Below are positions 1 to 9,868 of a stretch of 64,000 nt of DNA, piece by piece. The translations under genes were made by a program, and so were the position numbers. Position 1 is the stretch's first letter, and every line of letters starts with the position of its first letter. Under the pieces are notes generated by a model that saw nothing but the letters and a program-made list of their open reading frames with translations, had not been told where the DNA came from and made no database searches. This DNA is from CAZFER01 sp964517495 (GTDB lineage: Bacteria; Hinthialibacterota; Hinthialibacteria; Hinthialibacterales; Hinthialibacteraceae): the NCBI GenBank assembly GCA_964517495.1, contig CAZFER010000002.1, forward strand, positions 119,602 to 183,601. Direction: 5' to 3'.

Positions 1-1
1 C

Positions 2-37
2 AAAAGAATGTTTGACAGCATTGGGAAAGGGGGGTGA
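2..37 (+). CDS. 3' end of an upstream gene (possibly murF)
   Basis: An open frame enters from the left edge and stops at TGA 35-37, just before mraY. Only 11 codons are visible, too few to identify. In dcw operons the gene before mraY is usually murF, so that is the guess from context. Confidence 0.3.
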   Translation, partial: KRMFDSIGKGG

Positions 38-42
38 ATAAC

Positions 43-1158
43 ATGTTGCTTTACTTTCTGTACCCCTTGTCCCGCGAGTATCCTGATTGGCTTGGTGTGT
101 TCAATGTATTGAATTATATCACCTTTCGTTCAGCGATGGCGGCAGTAACCGCCATGGTGATTGGGGTATTAATAGGCCCCTATTTTATTGAGTGGCTGCG
201 GCGGATGAAAATTGGGCAGACCATTCGAGGTGACGGTGTAAAAGCGCTGTATGACCGGCACAAGAGCAAAGCGGGAACCCCAACTATGGGTGGAACATTA
301 ATCCTCGTTTCTATAACCATTTCGATTTTGTTGTGGGGAAACCTGAAAAATGAACTGGTATGGACGTGCCTGATCATAACCCTGGCACTGGGTGCGCTGG
401 GCTTTTTGGATGATTATACCAAATTGACTCAAAAAGTCTATAAGGGTGTTCGTGCGAAACAAAAATTGATTGTCCAGCTGAGTATTGGTCTCGCACTTGG
501 CCTTATCCTGTATTATTTTCACCCCCTGGTGTCGGATCGACCGTATGATTTACCCCTACCCTTTTTTAAAAATGCGTATATTCCGTTAGGTATTTTTTAT
601 ATACCATTTATTGCATTTGTAATTACTGGATCATCCAACGCGGTTAATCTGACTGATGGTTTGGATGGCTTGGCGAGTGGTTGCACAATCGTTGCCTCTC
701 TGGCATTTGCCGCTTTGACCTATATTGTCGGGCGTTCCGATACCAGTGAGTATTTGGCCATTCTATATGTCCCCCACAGCGGTGAGATCACGGTGTTTGC
801 CATGGCCCTGGCGGGCGCTACGATGGCGTTTTTATGGTTTAATGCGCATCCTGCTCAAGTGTTCATGGGTGATACCGGGTCCCTGGCGCTGGGAGGCGCC
901 TTGGCCACCATCGCCGTGTTGATCAAGCAGGAATTATTACTTTTTATAATTGGCGGGGTATTTGTGATGGAAGCCTTTTCGGTCATCATCCAGGTCGCCT
1001 CGTACCGATGGCGGGGCGGCAAGCGAGTCTTTTTAATGGCCCCGTTGCATCATCATTTTGAAATGAAGGGATGGTCGGAGACCACGATTGTTGTGCGTTT
1101 TTGGATACTTGCCGCCATTTTTGCCTTTTTGGGATTGGCGACGTTAAAGTTACGGTAA
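43..1158 (+). CDS. mraY: phospho-N-acetylmuramoyl-pentapeptide-transferase MraY
   Basis: Integral membrane enzyme that transfers phospho-MurNAc-pentapeptide from UDP to undecaprenyl phosphate, giving lipid I. The family signatures are all present: GTPTMGG near residue 80, the acidic pair in FLDDYTKL (D123, D124), NLTDGLDG near 202-209, MGDTGSLALGG, and the C-terminal HHHFE. About ten hydrophobic segments fit the usual topology, and the length (371 aa) is normal. ATG 43 is preferred over an in-frame GTG at 34 because the purine-rich AAAGGGGGG at 26-34 is then the ribosome site, and the product begins MLLYFLYPL as MraY proteins usually do. It is the first complete gene of the dcw operon here. 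Confidence 0.97.
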   Translation: MLLYFLYPLSREYPDWLGVFNVLNYITFRSAMAAVTAMVIGVLIGPYFIEWLRRMKIGQTIRGDGVKALYDRHKSKAGTPTMGGTLILVSITISILLWGNLKNELVWTCLIITLALGALGFLDDYTKLTQKVYKGVRAKQKLIVQLSIGLALGLILYYFHPLVSDRPYDLPLPFFKNAYIPLGIFYIPFIAFVITGSSNAVNLTDGLDGLASGCTIVASLAFAALTYIVGRSDTSEYLAILYVPHSGEITVFAMALAGATMAFLWFNAHPAQVFMGDTGSLALGGALATIAVLIKQELLLFIIGGVFVMEAFSVIIQVASYRWRGGKRVFLMAPLHHHFEMKGWSETTIVVRFWILAAIFAFLGLATLKLR

Positions 1159-1194
1159 AACGATACATGAAAAACGAAGGATAGTCAAGGTTTG

Positions 1195-2589
1195 ATGTAT
1201 GCCATTATGAAAGAGAATCCACTACGGCTACGGCTTTCGAGACCCTCTCCCAAACTGAATGGTTTGTGTGCCTTAGTCATTGGTATGGGTGAAAGCGGTA
1301 AGGCCGCCACTGAATTGCTGGTCCATGAGGGGGCCAATGTGTGGATTCATGATTCAGATCAAAAGAAAGTGAACGAATTAAAACAGGCATGGGAACCACG
1401 GGGAGTGAAGTTTATAGAAGGGCCGTTAAAGCCAATGGAAGGGATTGATTTTTGTGTCATCAGTCCAGGGGTTCCACCGTTTGGGGCATTTTATGCATGG
1501 CTGCGCCAGGCTGAAATTCCCTTTTTGGGTGAGATGGAATTGGCGTCCAGATTTTTGACACGTCCAATTCTTGCAGTTACGGGTACAAACGGTAAAACCA
1601 CCGTGGTTCACATGATTGAACATATTTTAAACCAATGTGGGATTCAGGCTAAAGCGGCTGGGAATGTTGGGTTTCCCCTCGCCCGGCTTGTTTTGGAAGA
1701 GGTAAGCCAAGGTGATCAACCGCTGGTGCTCGAAGTGAGTAGTTTTCAATGTGAGACCTTTGAGCAATTCAAAGCGGATGCGTGCGTGATCACCAATCTC
1801 GCTCCGGACCACTTGGACCGATATTCATCGATTAATGATTATTACGAAACGAAATTTCGAATTACCTTGAATCAGGCGCCCAACGAGGCGATTTGGATGG
1901 GCCCCAGGGTTGAGGGCGACTGTCCGGAATGGGTGACCTCGAGAAGACGATCCTTTGATTTATATGACTTGGGGTCCGATGGGATTTTCTTTTCGAAGGG
2001 CAATATCACTCTCCGTGACGGATCGACGGAAGAGAGCCATTTTTGGCCCTCTTTTGACAATCAGCTGCCTCAGTATGTGTTGAATGCATTGGCCGCCGTG
2101 GGAGCGGTTACCTCATATGGTGTTCCACTGCTGGAGGCGTTAAACGCTATAGATTCATTTGAACCGCTGCCTCACCGGTTGGAATATGCCGGTGAGGTCA
2201 ATGGGATACGGTGTTACAACGATTCCAAGGCTACCAATGTTCATGCGTTGGCAGCCGCACTGGGATCCATCCCCGGTCCGATTCGCTTGATTGCGGGCGG
2301 ACGTGGGAAAGGGGATTCATTGGAACCGCTGAATGCATTGATTCAGGAAAAAGTGTGTGCGGTTTACTTGATTGGTGAATCCGCCGATAGGTTTGCTCGT
2401 GCATGGGAATCGCTAACACAGGTATGGCGTGAGGATTCGTTGGAAGAAGCCGTCGCTCATGCGCTGAGGGATGGCAAGGAAGGTGACTATTTATTGTTAT
2501 CACCAGCGTGTGCCAGTTGGGATATGTTTGGCAATTATATGGAACGGGGCGACCGATTCAAACAAGCCGTAAGAGAGTTTGCCGTATGA
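1195..2589 (+). CDS. murD: UDP-N-acetylmuramoylalanine--D-glutamate ligase MurD
   Basis: Cytoplasmic Mur ligase that adds D-Glu to UDP-MurNAc-L-Ala. It shows the three-domain Mur layout: an N-terminal Rossmann-like domain (VIGMGESGKA), the central ATPase P-loop (VTGTNGKTT) with the downstream LEVSSFQ element, and a C-terminal domain with NDSKATN and the GGRGKG loop. About 464 aa, normal for MurD. Three in-frame starts lie close together (TTG 1192, ATG 1195, ATG 1207). ATG 1195 sits just behind CAAGG and is chosen. The stop overlaps the ftsW start (ATGA), indicating translational coupling. Confidence 0.96.
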   Translation: MYAIMKENPLRLRLSRPSPKLNGLCALVIGMGESGKAATELLVHEGANVWIHDSDQKKVNELKQAWEPRGVKFIEGPLKPMEGIDFCVISPGVPPFGAFYAWLRQAEIPFLGEMELASRFLTRPILAVTGTNGKTTVVHMIEHILNQCGIQAKAAGNVGFPLARLVLEEVSQGDQPLVLEVSSFQCETFEQFKADACVITNLAPDHLDRYSSINDYYETKFRITLNQAPNEAIWMGPRVEGDCPEWVTSRRRSFDLYDLGSDGIFFSKGNITLRDGSTEESHFWPSFDNQLPQYVLNALAAVGAVTSYGVPLLEALNAIDSFEPLPHRLEYAGEVNGIRCYNDSKATNVHALAAALGSIPGPIRLIAGGRGKGDSLEPLNALIQEKVCAVYLIGESADRFARAWESLTQVWREDSLEEAVAHALRDGKEGDYLLLSPACASWDMFGNYMERGDRFKQAVREFAV

Positions 2590-3719
2590 AGCGTACTGGA
2601 TCATTTGTTAACGGAACCTTATTTTCAATCACAGTGGGATTGGTGATTCTCGGTGTGATTATGGTGTTAAGCACCAGCAAGATAGCCTATTCCAAGGATA
2701 TTACCTTCAACGTTTACCATTATATGGGTAAGCAACTAATGTGGTTTAGCCTGGGATTGGCGGGAATGTGTTTTGTCTCAGCGTTGGATTACAACATTTG
2801 GGAACGTTATGCGCGAGCTATTTTGTTATTAGCCATATTATTGTTGGGGATTGTATTGCTTCCCGTGTTTGAGGATAAAAACGGTGCGCGCCGTTGGATA
2901 TCGCTAGGTTTTGTGGGATTTCAGCCTTCTGAATTTGCCAAACTGGCGGTGATTTTTTATCTGGCTGCCGTTTGGGCGGACCGCAAGGAACGTTTGGAGT
3001 CGTTTATCAAAGGGGTGTTATTCCCCATGTTGTTGGTCGGGTTGGTATTGTTCTTAATTGTTATTGAACCGGACCACGGGACTGCTTTTTTTATCGGTGT
3101 TGTTGTAATGACGATTTGGTTTGTGGCGGGAGGAAAACTGGCCCATATGATTCCTATTTTTACAGGAATGGTGATGGCCATTGTGGCGGCGATTTATACC
3201 AAGCCGAATTTGTTCAAACGAATATCCGCCTTTTTGAATCCGGAAGAGCACAAGTCAGATAAATATTATCAAGTGTGGCAGTCGTTGATTGGATTTGCCC
3301 ATGGTGGATTATGGGGCCAGGGCTTGGGAGAAGGCTTGACGCAAACCCCCTTTTCATTCACCGATTTTATCTTTTCCACAATGGGTGAGGAACTTGGATT
3401 CATTAAATGCTCACTGGTGTTGATCGCCTTTATGCTGCTGATACTTATTGGTTATGGTGTGGCGATGCGATGTCGCAATCCATTCGGTCAGTTGTTGGCA
3501 GTGGGATGCACAACAGCTATTGGCGTGCAGGCGGCACTTAATGTGGCTGTGGTGACGGGAAGTATACCGACCACAGGGATTTCGCTGCCCTTTATTTCGT
3601 ATGGTGGTTCATCGCTGTTGGTGAGTATGACCATGGTCGGCCTGCTGATGAGTGTAGCCAAAGATACGTTCGAGGATGAATCCCCCAAATCCTCAAGGAA
3701 ACGTCGGGATGTAACCTGA
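2586..3719 (+). CDS. ftsW: SEDS-family peptidoglycan polymerase FtsW
   Basis: Polytopic membrane glycosyltransferase of the SEDS family that polymerises septal peptidoglycan with its partner class B PBP. Diagnostic stretches are NGARRWI, the conserved GFQPSEFAK, and the C-terminal PFISYGGSS. It has about ten transmembrane segments. The frame is open further upstream inside murD, but ATG 2586 overlaps the murD stop as ATGA and gives a 377-aa protein of normal size with the usual short basic N-terminus (MKRTGS). The context between murD and murG separates FtsW from RodA. Confidence 0.95.
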   Translation: MKRTGSFVNGTLFSITVGLVILGVIMVLSTSKIAYSKDITFNVYHYMGKQLMWFSLGLAGMCFVSALDYNIWERYARAILLLAILLLGIVLLPVFEDKNGARRWISLGFVGFQPSEFAKLAVIFYLAAVWADRKERLESFIKGVLFPMLLVGLVLFLIVIEPDHGTAFFIGVVVMTIWFVAGGKLAHMIPIFTGMVMAIVAAIYTKPNLFKRISAFLNPEEHKSDKYYQVWQSLIGFAHGGLWGQGLGEGLTQTPFSFTDFIFSTMGEELGFIKCSLVLIAFMLLILIGYGVAMRCRNPFGQLLAVGCTTAIGVQAALNVAVVTGSIPTTGISLPFISYGGSSLLVSMTMVGLLMSVAKDTFEDESPKSSRKRRDVT

Positions 3720-3743
3720 CAGTGAATATAAAAGGAGTTGAGA

Positions 3744-4862
3744 TTGAATTCGGAGGCGCAGGATGAGGCCCAAAAAAAGGTTGTGGTGGTGACCGGTGGT
3801 GGAACCGGCGGCCATCTATACCCGGCGATTGCCGTGGCCCAGGCTCTTATCCGAAACGATGCCTCGCTGGAAATTATTTTTATCGGAAGGCAGCGTGAGA
3901 AAGAACAAAATGAAGTGGAACGGCGTGGCATACGATTTATCGGACTACCGTTGGAAGGACTGCGCCGGAAATTGACACTAAGGAATATGCGAGCGCTGAG
4001 TTTGGCACTGACAGGTTTTTATAAATGCTACCGGTTAATGAAAGGATATCCAAACGGAATTGTTTTCGGTGTCGGCGGGTATGTATCCGCACCGGCGATG
4101 GCGGCAGGGAAATGGTTAGGATGGAAATTGACCATGCATGAACAAAATACTGTACCGGGTTTGGTGAATCGAGTTATGGCTCCTAAATGCGATGCCGTAT
4201 TTACCACGTATAAAGAAACAGACGCATATTTACCCAATGTGGATTGCCAGCAGACAGGTTATCCACTGCGTGAAGAACTGCTGGAGCAACATCAATCGTA
4301 CGGCCAATATCAGCAGGCCCATTCGGTCCCTTCAATCCTTTTGATTGGAGGCAGCCAGGGGGCACGCAATGTGGTGGAAAAGGGTTTGCAAGCGCTTTAT
4401 CGGCTTAGTGAATCAGGGGTACTTTATCGGGCCTTGGTTCAGACCGGTGAACATAATTATGAATGGGCACAGCAATTTCCCCGTGGGAATGAAGTGACCT
4501 TGACTCCCTTTATTGACTCGATGGCGGAAGCCTATGCAGTGGCTGATCTGGTTATCAGCCGGGCTGGATCGGGTTCGTTGGCGGAAATCGCCTTGTGGGG
4601 ATTACCGTCTATTTTGATTCCCTACCCCTTCGCCAGTGAGAATCATCAATACAAGAATGCGGAAGTATTTTGCCAGGCTAATGCAGCCTGCTTGCTTGAA
4701 GAGAAGGATTTAACTGATGAACGATTGGCGTCAACTCTACTTGATTTAATTCAGGATACAGGACGCCGTCAGGCAATGAGCCGTCAGGCCAGCTCGTTGG
4801 CCCAAAGTGATGCGGCAGACCGCATCGCTGGAAAATTATTGCATTTATTTGAGGCACGATGA
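3744..4862 (+). CDS. murG: UDP-GlcNAc:lipid I N-acetylglucosaminyltransferase MurG
   Basis: Peripheral membrane GT-B (GT28) enzyme that adds GlcNAc to lipid I to form lipid II. The N-terminal glycine-rich loop TGGGTGGHLYPA, the linker motif GGSQGARN and the C-terminal donor-site signature SRAGSGSLAEIALWG with PYPFASENHQ are all clear. There is no ATG before the first essential motif, so the gene must use TTG. TTG 3744 lies 6 nt after GGAG (3734-3737) and is preferred to TTG 3738, which abuts the Shine-Dalgarno. The product is 372 aa. The stop overlaps the murC start as ATGA. Confidence 0.95.
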   Translation: MNSEAQDEAQKKVVVVTGGGTGGHLYPAIAVAQALIRNDASLEIIFIGRQREKEQNEVERRGIRFIGLPLEGLRRKLTLRNMRALSLALTGFYKCYRLMKGYPNGIVFGVGGYVSAPAMAAGKWLGWKLTMHEQNTVPGLVNRVMAPKCDAVFTTYKETDAYLPNVDCQQTGYPLREELLEQHQSYGQYQQAHSVPSILLIGGSQGARNVVEKGLQALYRLSESGVLYRALVQTGEHNYEWAQQFPRGNEVTLTPFIDSMAEAYAVADLVISRAGSGSLAEIALWGLPSILIPYPFASENHQYKNAEVFCQANAACLLEEKDLTDERLASTLLDLIQDTGRRQAMSRQASSLAQSDAADRIAGKLLHLFEAR

Positions 4863-6268
4863 ACGAATCTACGGTGAGTATCCCTCGCGGGATCAAACAT
4901 ATCCATATGGTGGGGATTGGAGGCATCGGTATGAGCGCCCTGGCGCCTGAGCTGCTTCGGCGGGGATACCATGTCACCGGTTCAGATCCGGTGGAAAATG
5001 CGGTTACTCGCCGATTAGCCGCCGAGGGCATAACTATTTCTCATGAACATCAGGCCCGGAATGCAGAGGGGGCATCATTGGTGGTGGCGTCTTCGGCGGT
5101 GCGATCAGAAAATCCTGAATTGGAATACGCCCGAAAGCAACACGTTCCCATTTGGCCACGGGCCAAAATGCTTGGAGCCTTGATGCAACCTTATCGCCGC
5201 ATCATTGTGACTGGCACACATGGAAAAACAACGATTACAGCCATGTTAACTCATATGCTGGATAAATGCGGATATGATCCAACGGCCTTTATCGGTGGTG
5301 ATGTGGTTTCATTGAAAGGCAATTACCGTTTGGGCAAGGGCCGATGGGCAGTGGCCGAAGGGGATGAGAGCGATGGTTCCTTTACCTATCTTCGTCCGCA
5401 CATTGCGGTGGTTAATAACATCGAAGCGGATCATATGGATCACTTTAAAACGATCAAGGAATTAATCCAATCGTTTAAATCGTTCCTTGATGGATTGGAA
5501 AAGAAGGGAACGCTGGTGTTTTCCGCTGACTGCCCCCGATGTGGAAAATTGGCAGATGGATTGGATGTTAAAACGATAAACTACGGCTTTTCACCTCATG
5601 CCGAGATCCAGGGGCTGAACTATTCTGCCTCGAAACGCTGGGTTCAATGTGATGTGAAGATTAAAGGTCGGAAAACGGGACAATTAAAGTTGAAACTGGC
5701 CGGGAGAAGCAATATCCACAATGTCCTGGCTGTGATTGCAGTGGGCAGGATATTGCGTATTCCTTTTGATGACATGGCGTGTGCCCTGAAAAGTTTTGGT
5801 GGAGTTCAACGGCGCATGGAAGTGAAAGGCGAAGCGCATGGCCATATTGTGATCGATGATTATGCACATCATCCCACTGAATTGCGCGCGACGATCAATG
5901 CGCTTAAAGAGCGTTATCAAGGCCGTTTGATTGGTGTGTTTCAACCTCATCTTTATTCACGGACGTTGCATTTACAAAAGGAATTTGAAAAAGCATTCGA
6001 AGGATTGGATCTATTGGTTTTGACCGATATTTATCCAGCACGTGAAGAACCGGTTCCGGGAGTTAATGGTGAGATTTTGTTGAAACCTGTTCGGCGCAAT
6101 GGTGTTCAGACGGTTTATTTGCCGGATTTGAATGAAATTCCTGTTTTTTTAAGGGATATTCGCCAACCGGGAGACACGGTCGTAACCTTGGGTGCGGGTG
6201 ATGTTTGGAAGGCGGGGGAATGCTTTTTGCGTTTATTAACCATGGAAAGGGAGGTTGAAAAAGGATGA
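4859..6268 (+). CDS. murC: UDP-N-acetylmuramate--L-alanine ligase MurC
   Basis: Cytoplasmic Mur ligase that adds the first stem-peptide residue, L-Ala, to UDP-MurNAc. Motifs: N-terminal MVGIGGIGMS, ATP loop TGTHGKTT, acidic EGDESDGSF, then NIEADHMDHF and the C-terminal IDDYAHHPTE typical of MurC. At 469 aa it is full length. The gene is coupled to murG at its start (ATGA) and to ftsQ at its end (ATG 6265 overlapping TGA 6266-6268). Many bacteria carry murB and ddl between murC and ftsQ. Here there is no room for either. Confidence 0.96.
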   Translation: MNESTVSIPRGIKHIHMVGIGGIGMSALAPELLRRGYHVTGSDPVENAVTRRLAAEGITISHEHQARNAEGASLVVASSAVRSENPELEYARKQHVPIWPRAKMLGALMQPYRRIIVTGTHGKTTITAMLTHMLDKCGYDPTAFIGGDVVSLKGNYRLGKGRWAVAEGDESDGSFTYLRPHIAVVNNIEADHMDHFKTIKELIQSFKSFLDGLEKKGTLVFSADCPRCGKLADGLDVKTINYGFSPHAEIQGLNYSASKRWVQCDVKIKGRKTGQLKLKLAGRSNIHNVLAVIAVGRILRIPFDDMACALKSFGGVQRRMEVKGEAHGHIVIDDYAHHPTELRATINALKERYQGRLIGVFQPHLYSRTLHLQKEFEKAFEGLDLLVLTDIYPAREEPVPGVNGEILLKPVRRNGVQTVYLPDLNEIPVFLRDIRQPGDTVVTLGAGDVWKAGECFLRLLTMEREVEKG

Positions 6269-7173
6269 TGGATATTTTTTCCCGATTCATGGATAGTTTG
6301 ACACGTTTTCTTCGATATGTTTGCCGGGTGATTTTGTTAGGTGCCACTTTGGCAGGTGTTATTTTGATTGTCATTGATCTGGCCGGTTATTTTTTCGATT
6401 CATCTGATTTCACCGTTCAGCAAATCACCATTTCAGGGAATGACCGGGTGAATCAGGAAGAGATTGTGGCACAAGCGGGAATTGCGCCTGGAAGCAATAT
6501 TTGGCTGGTCGATGTAAAGGCAGTGGGGAGCAAACTGGAGAAACATCCCGCGATTCGGGCGGTGGTGGTGAAGCGTGTTCCTCCCCAACGAATCCATATT
6601 ATGGTCGAGGAGCGTTATCCTATCGCCTTTTTGTTTAACCAGAAGAACGGAATTTTATATGGCGTGGATGAAGAGGGGATCATCTTACCGGCTTATGTGG
6701 ATAAAACCTATGCGCAAAAAACGTTGCTTCAACAAAAAACAGATGCGGAGTTGGTTTTGTCGTGTCCAATGATTCAAGCCAATTTGGATACCGTCCAGGT
6801 TGGGGAAGCCATTCAATCAATACCGTTGCGGGAAAGCCTGAAATTCTTGAAACGGCTACAGGCTACCTCTCCGGAGTTGTATAAAGAAATTGCGGAAGGG
6901 GAATGGCGGGAAAACGGGAATTTTGTGATTCATCCGAGATATGGAATAGGAGTTATTGTATTACGAAATTTAAACTCACTTGATTTGGAAAAGAAACTGG
7001 CTGCTTTTTGGACAGTGCTTGCCAAACATGATTTGCGGGCCATCTATGTGGATGCCCGGTTTCCGGACAAAGGATTTGCAATCCGGTTCGATGAAAGTGA
7101 CGGATCACGCTGGAAGCAATTATACAAAAGCCAGCGTGCATTCATAACGCAGGGTCGTCGAGTAAATGGATGA
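6265..7173 (+). CDS. ftsQ: cell division protein FtsQ/DivIB
   Basis: Bitopic division protein that bridges early and late divisome components. It has a short cytoplasmic N-terminus, one transmembrane helix (about residues 15-38), and then a POTRA domain starting at FTVQQITISGNDRV, with the typical VKRVPPQRIHIMVEER stretch. The 302-aa length fits. ATG 6265 overlaps the murC stop, and a second ATG follows directly at 6268. The assignment rests on POTRA features and on its position between murC and ftsA. Confidence 0.9.
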   Translation: MMDIFSRFMDSLTRFLRYVCRVILLGATLAGVILIVIDLAGYFFDSSDFTVQQITISGNDRVNQEEIVAQAGIAPGSNIWLVDVKAVGSKLEKHPAIRAVVVKRVPPQRIHIMVEERYPIAFLFNQKNGILYGVDEEGIILPAYVDKTYAQKTLLQQKTDAELVLSCPMIQANLDTVQVGEAIQSIPLRESLKFLKRLQATSPELYKEIAEGEWRENGNFVIHPRYGIGVIVLRNLNSLDLEKKLAAFWTVLAKHDLRAIYVDARFPDKGFAIRFDESDGSRWKQLYKSQRAFITQGRRVNG

Positions 7174-8408
7174 TTATGTGGAATAATCACGATTATATAA
7201 TGGCTATCGATATCGGTACCACCAAGGTGTGTGCCATTGCGGCCAAACGAAATGAGCGCAAGGTTGTCGAAATACTGGGGCTTGGTGTCCAAGCCTGTTC
7301 GGGCTTTTCTGCAACCGGGATTGTGGATTTGGAAGAATTGCTGGCATCAATTTCAAACGCCACCCGAAAGGCGATGAGCCATGTGCCGGATGTGGATATC
7401 CAACAAGCAATCGTTGGTGTATCCGGTACATTTATTCAAAGCCAAAACACCACCGGTTCGATTGTGTTATCCCGTCATGGCCGTGCGGTCACTCAGCATG
7501 ACATCGATGAAAGTTTGAGTGCGGCGATCGAGCGTTCTGTTCCAAAGGATTTCGAAGTCCTGCATCCGCTGCCACGCTGTTTTCGCCTTGATGAAATTCC
7601 CAATATTCGTGATCCATTGGGAATGGAAGGCAGTGTGCTGGAAGTGGAGGTTCACTTAATCACAGGAAAGCAATCCATTTTAAAAAATTTGAGACGATGT
7701 GTCCAAAAAGCGGGTTTTCATGTGGAAGCGATCGCTTGCCAGCCCATTGCCTCCAGTTTTTCAGTTTTGTCGGAAGAGGAAAAGAACATTGGAGTCGCTT
7801 TGGTGGATATTGGTGGCGCCACAACATCGGTGTTGGTTTTTTACGAAGGGGGAATCCAGCATAGCGAGATCATTCATTATGGGGGAGAAGATATTACGCG
7901 GGATATCAATCATTATTTCCAGACTCCCCTGGAGAATGCAGAAAACCTGAAGAAATATTCCGGTTCGACCTGGTCTGAGGGTGTGGATCCAGAGGATTTG
8001 CTGGAAATCGTACGATTTAAAAATCGGCGGACCATTATTGTAAAACGGCGGCGCTTGAGTGAAGTGATCGAAGCACGGGTTGAGCAGATTTTAGAGGAAG
8101 TGATTCGTTCGTTACGGGCGCGGGATCTCTTGGGCATTTTGTTTGGTGGCATTGTCCTGACGGGGGGAACATCGCTGATGGATGGCATTCGGGAAAAGAC
8201 TCAAAGCTTGTCCCAAAAAGAGACCCATATCGGTTATCCAAACGGGGTGGTGGGGTATGAAGAAATTTTATTCAGTCCTAATTATGCAACCTCTGTAGGA
8301 CTTCTGCATTACGCATTTTCAGAACGAGATTCAAATCTGGAAATCTATGGCACTGGCATGAGGCGAATAGTCAAGTGCATGTTCAGATGGTTGCAGGAGA
8401 CGTTTTAA
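7170..8408 (+). CDS. ftsA: cell division ATPase FtsA
   Basis: Actin-like ATPase that tethers FtsZ to the membrane. Actin-fold phosphate loops are visible: AIDIGTTKVCA (phosphate 1), VALVDIGGATTSV (phosphate 2) and the adenosine motif VLTGGTSLMDG. The extreme C-terminus ends with a basic/aromatic helix (RRIVKCMFRWLQETF), which fits the amphipathic membrane-targeting sequence of FtsA. It is 412 aa, with an ATGA overlap with ftsQ. An alternative ATG inside the same N-terminus, at MAIDIG, is also possible. Confidence 0.95.
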   Translation: MIMWNNHDYIMAIDIGTTKVCAIAAKRNERKVVEILGLGVQACSGFSATGIVDLEELLASISNATRKAMSHVPDVDIQQAIVGVSGTFIQSQNTTGSIVLSRHGRAVTQHDIDESLSAAIERSVPKDFEVLHPLPRCFRLDEIPNIRDPLGMEGSVLEVEVHLITGKQSILKNLRRCVQKAGFHVEAIACQPIASSFSVLSEEEKNIGVALVDIGGATTSVLVFYEGGIQHSEIIHYGGEDITRDINHYFQTPLENAENLKKYSGSTWSEGVDPEDLLEIVRFKNRRTIIVKRRRLSEVIEARVEQILEEVIRSLRARDLLGILFGGIVLTGGTSLMDGIREKTQSLSQKETHIGYPNGVVGYEEILFSPNYATSVGLLHYAFSERDSNLEIYGTGMRRIVKCMFRWLQETF

Positions 8409-8454
8409 ACATGGAAGAAATAAAAAAAAACAAATAAACCGGGAGGACGGACAA

Positions 8455-9783
8455 ATGGGAATCGAATTAGCACCGGAACACAATTTCGGCGACGAACAAA
8501 GCCATGACAATATGGAACGAAGGAGAAAAGAAATGATTGAACTGGCCGATGATCTTCAACCCGATCAAATGGATAACGGTCCGCGGATTTCGGTGGTCGG
8601 TGTTGGGGGCGGCGGAAGCAACGCAGTGGACGCCATGGGAGATGGCTCCCTTGATGGTGTTGAATTTATTGTGGTCAACACCGATGTTCAGGCGTTGCAG
8701 CGTGCCCGCACCCCCCGAAAAATCCATATCGGAAAAAGTGTAACCAAAGGGCTTGGAACGGGGGCCAATCCACTTTTGGGTGAACAGGCCGCCAATGAGG
8801 ATCGGGATCTGATCCGGCAGGAATTACAGGGCGCCGACCTGGTATTTATTACCGCAGGCTTAGGGGGTGGTACGGGGACTGGGGCCTCATCGGTGATCGC
8901 CGATGTGGTCAAAGAATTGGGCGCGTTGTCGGTGGCGATTACGACCAAGCCTTTTGATTTCGAAGGCTCCGTTCGGCGCAGCCATGCAGAAAAAGGCCAG
9001 CAGGTGTTGCGCAAGAAAGTGGATACTTTGATTACCGTGCCTAATCAAAGGCTGATCACTGTAGTCGACGAAGCCACTACCCTGATTGAGGCATTTAGAG
9101 TTTCGGATGACGTACTTAAGCAATGTGTTCAATCTATCTCTGATTTAATCACACGGCCTGGCCTGATTAATCTCGATTTCGCCGATATTAAGGCCATTAT
9201 GGATAACAATGGTGGAACAGTGATGGGGGTCGGATACGGCCAGGGACCGAACCGTGCGGAAGAAGCATTCAAGCAGGCTTCCAGTAGTCCGTTGATGGAA
9301 GAACAGGTGATCGAGGGAGCCAAAGGGATTCTTATCAATATCACCTCGGGCAACGATATCAAATTGCTCGAACTGGATAAGGCGATTACACACCATATTC
9401 GCGATAAAGCCGATGGTGATGCCAATGTGATCTTTGGTGTGGTGATTGATCCGGAAATGAAGGATGAAATGAAAGTCACCATTCTGGCGACAGGAACCAC
9501 TCATGCACGTCGAAATGAGTATAAAAAGAGCAACGAAGATCAACGTCCACAAACACAAGAACGCCAGAAAACCCTCAAAACACCACTACCTTATGTCGCT
9601 AAAAAAGGCTTGAGCGAAACGTTTGATGGCGAAGATGAAGAGATCAACGAATTGCTATTTGCTGAAAAAGCGGAAGCCACCTCGTTCCAGCAACAATCAC
9701 GGCCCGCACCGGAAAATGGAAAAAAGGGGAACCTACCTCCGCTTTCCAAAAACATATTCAGCAATTTAAAGAAGGAACGATGA
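8455..9783 (+). CDS. ftsZ: cell division GTPase FtsZ
   Basis: Tubulin homologue that assembles the Z ring. It shows GGGGSNAVDAM, the tubulin signature GGGTGTGAS, and the T7-loop region (NLDFADIKAIM). The N-terminus is extended by about 40 residues before the core (GPRISVVGVG), supported by GGGAGG upstream of ATG 8455. The C-terminal linker is about 80 residues, charged and Gln/Lys-rich. The tail ends PLSKNIFSNLKKER rather than the common DIPxFLR-type peptide, so the FtsA-binding tail is divergent. Last gene of the dcw operon, 442 aa. Confidence 0.97.
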   Translation: MGIELAPEHNFGDEQSHDNMERRRKEMIELADDLQPDQMDNGPRISVVGVGGGGSNAVDAMGDGSLDGVEFIVVNTDVQALQRARTPRKIHIGKSVTKGLGTGANPLLGEQAANEDRDLIRQELQGADLVFITAGLGGGTGTGASSVIADVVKELGALSVAITTKPFDFEGSVRRSHAEKGQQVLRKKVDTLITVPNQRLITVVDEATTLIEAFRVSDDVLKQCVQSISDLITRPGLINLDFADIKAIMDNNGGTVMGVGYGQGPNRAEEAFKQASSSPLMEEQVIEGAKGILINITSGNDIKLLELDKAITHHIRDKADGDANVIFGVVIDPEMKDEMKVTILATGTTHARRNEYKKSNEDQRPQTQERQKTLKTPLPYVAKKGLSETFDGEDEEINELLFAEKAEATSFQQQSRPAPENGKKGNLPPLSKNIFSNLKKER

Positions 9784-9818
9784 AACCATAAAAATGGTAC
9801 TAAACACATGAGCCTCCA

Positions 9819-9837
9819 CCAGCCATTTTCTGGCTGG
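9819..9837 (+). other. small hairpin after ftsZ
   Basis: Six-base-pair inverted repeat CCAGCC/GGCTGG with a 7-nt loop and no T-run. It lies just ahead of the real terminator and may protect the 3' end or add to pausing. Confidence 0.4.
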
Positions 9838-9868
9838 ATAATCCAACAGGATTGACTCCCTTGTCTCG

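Noticed and set aside
3488..3931. 147-residue minus-strand frame across ftsW-murG
   Set aside because: Shadow of two well-conserved genes on the plus strand.
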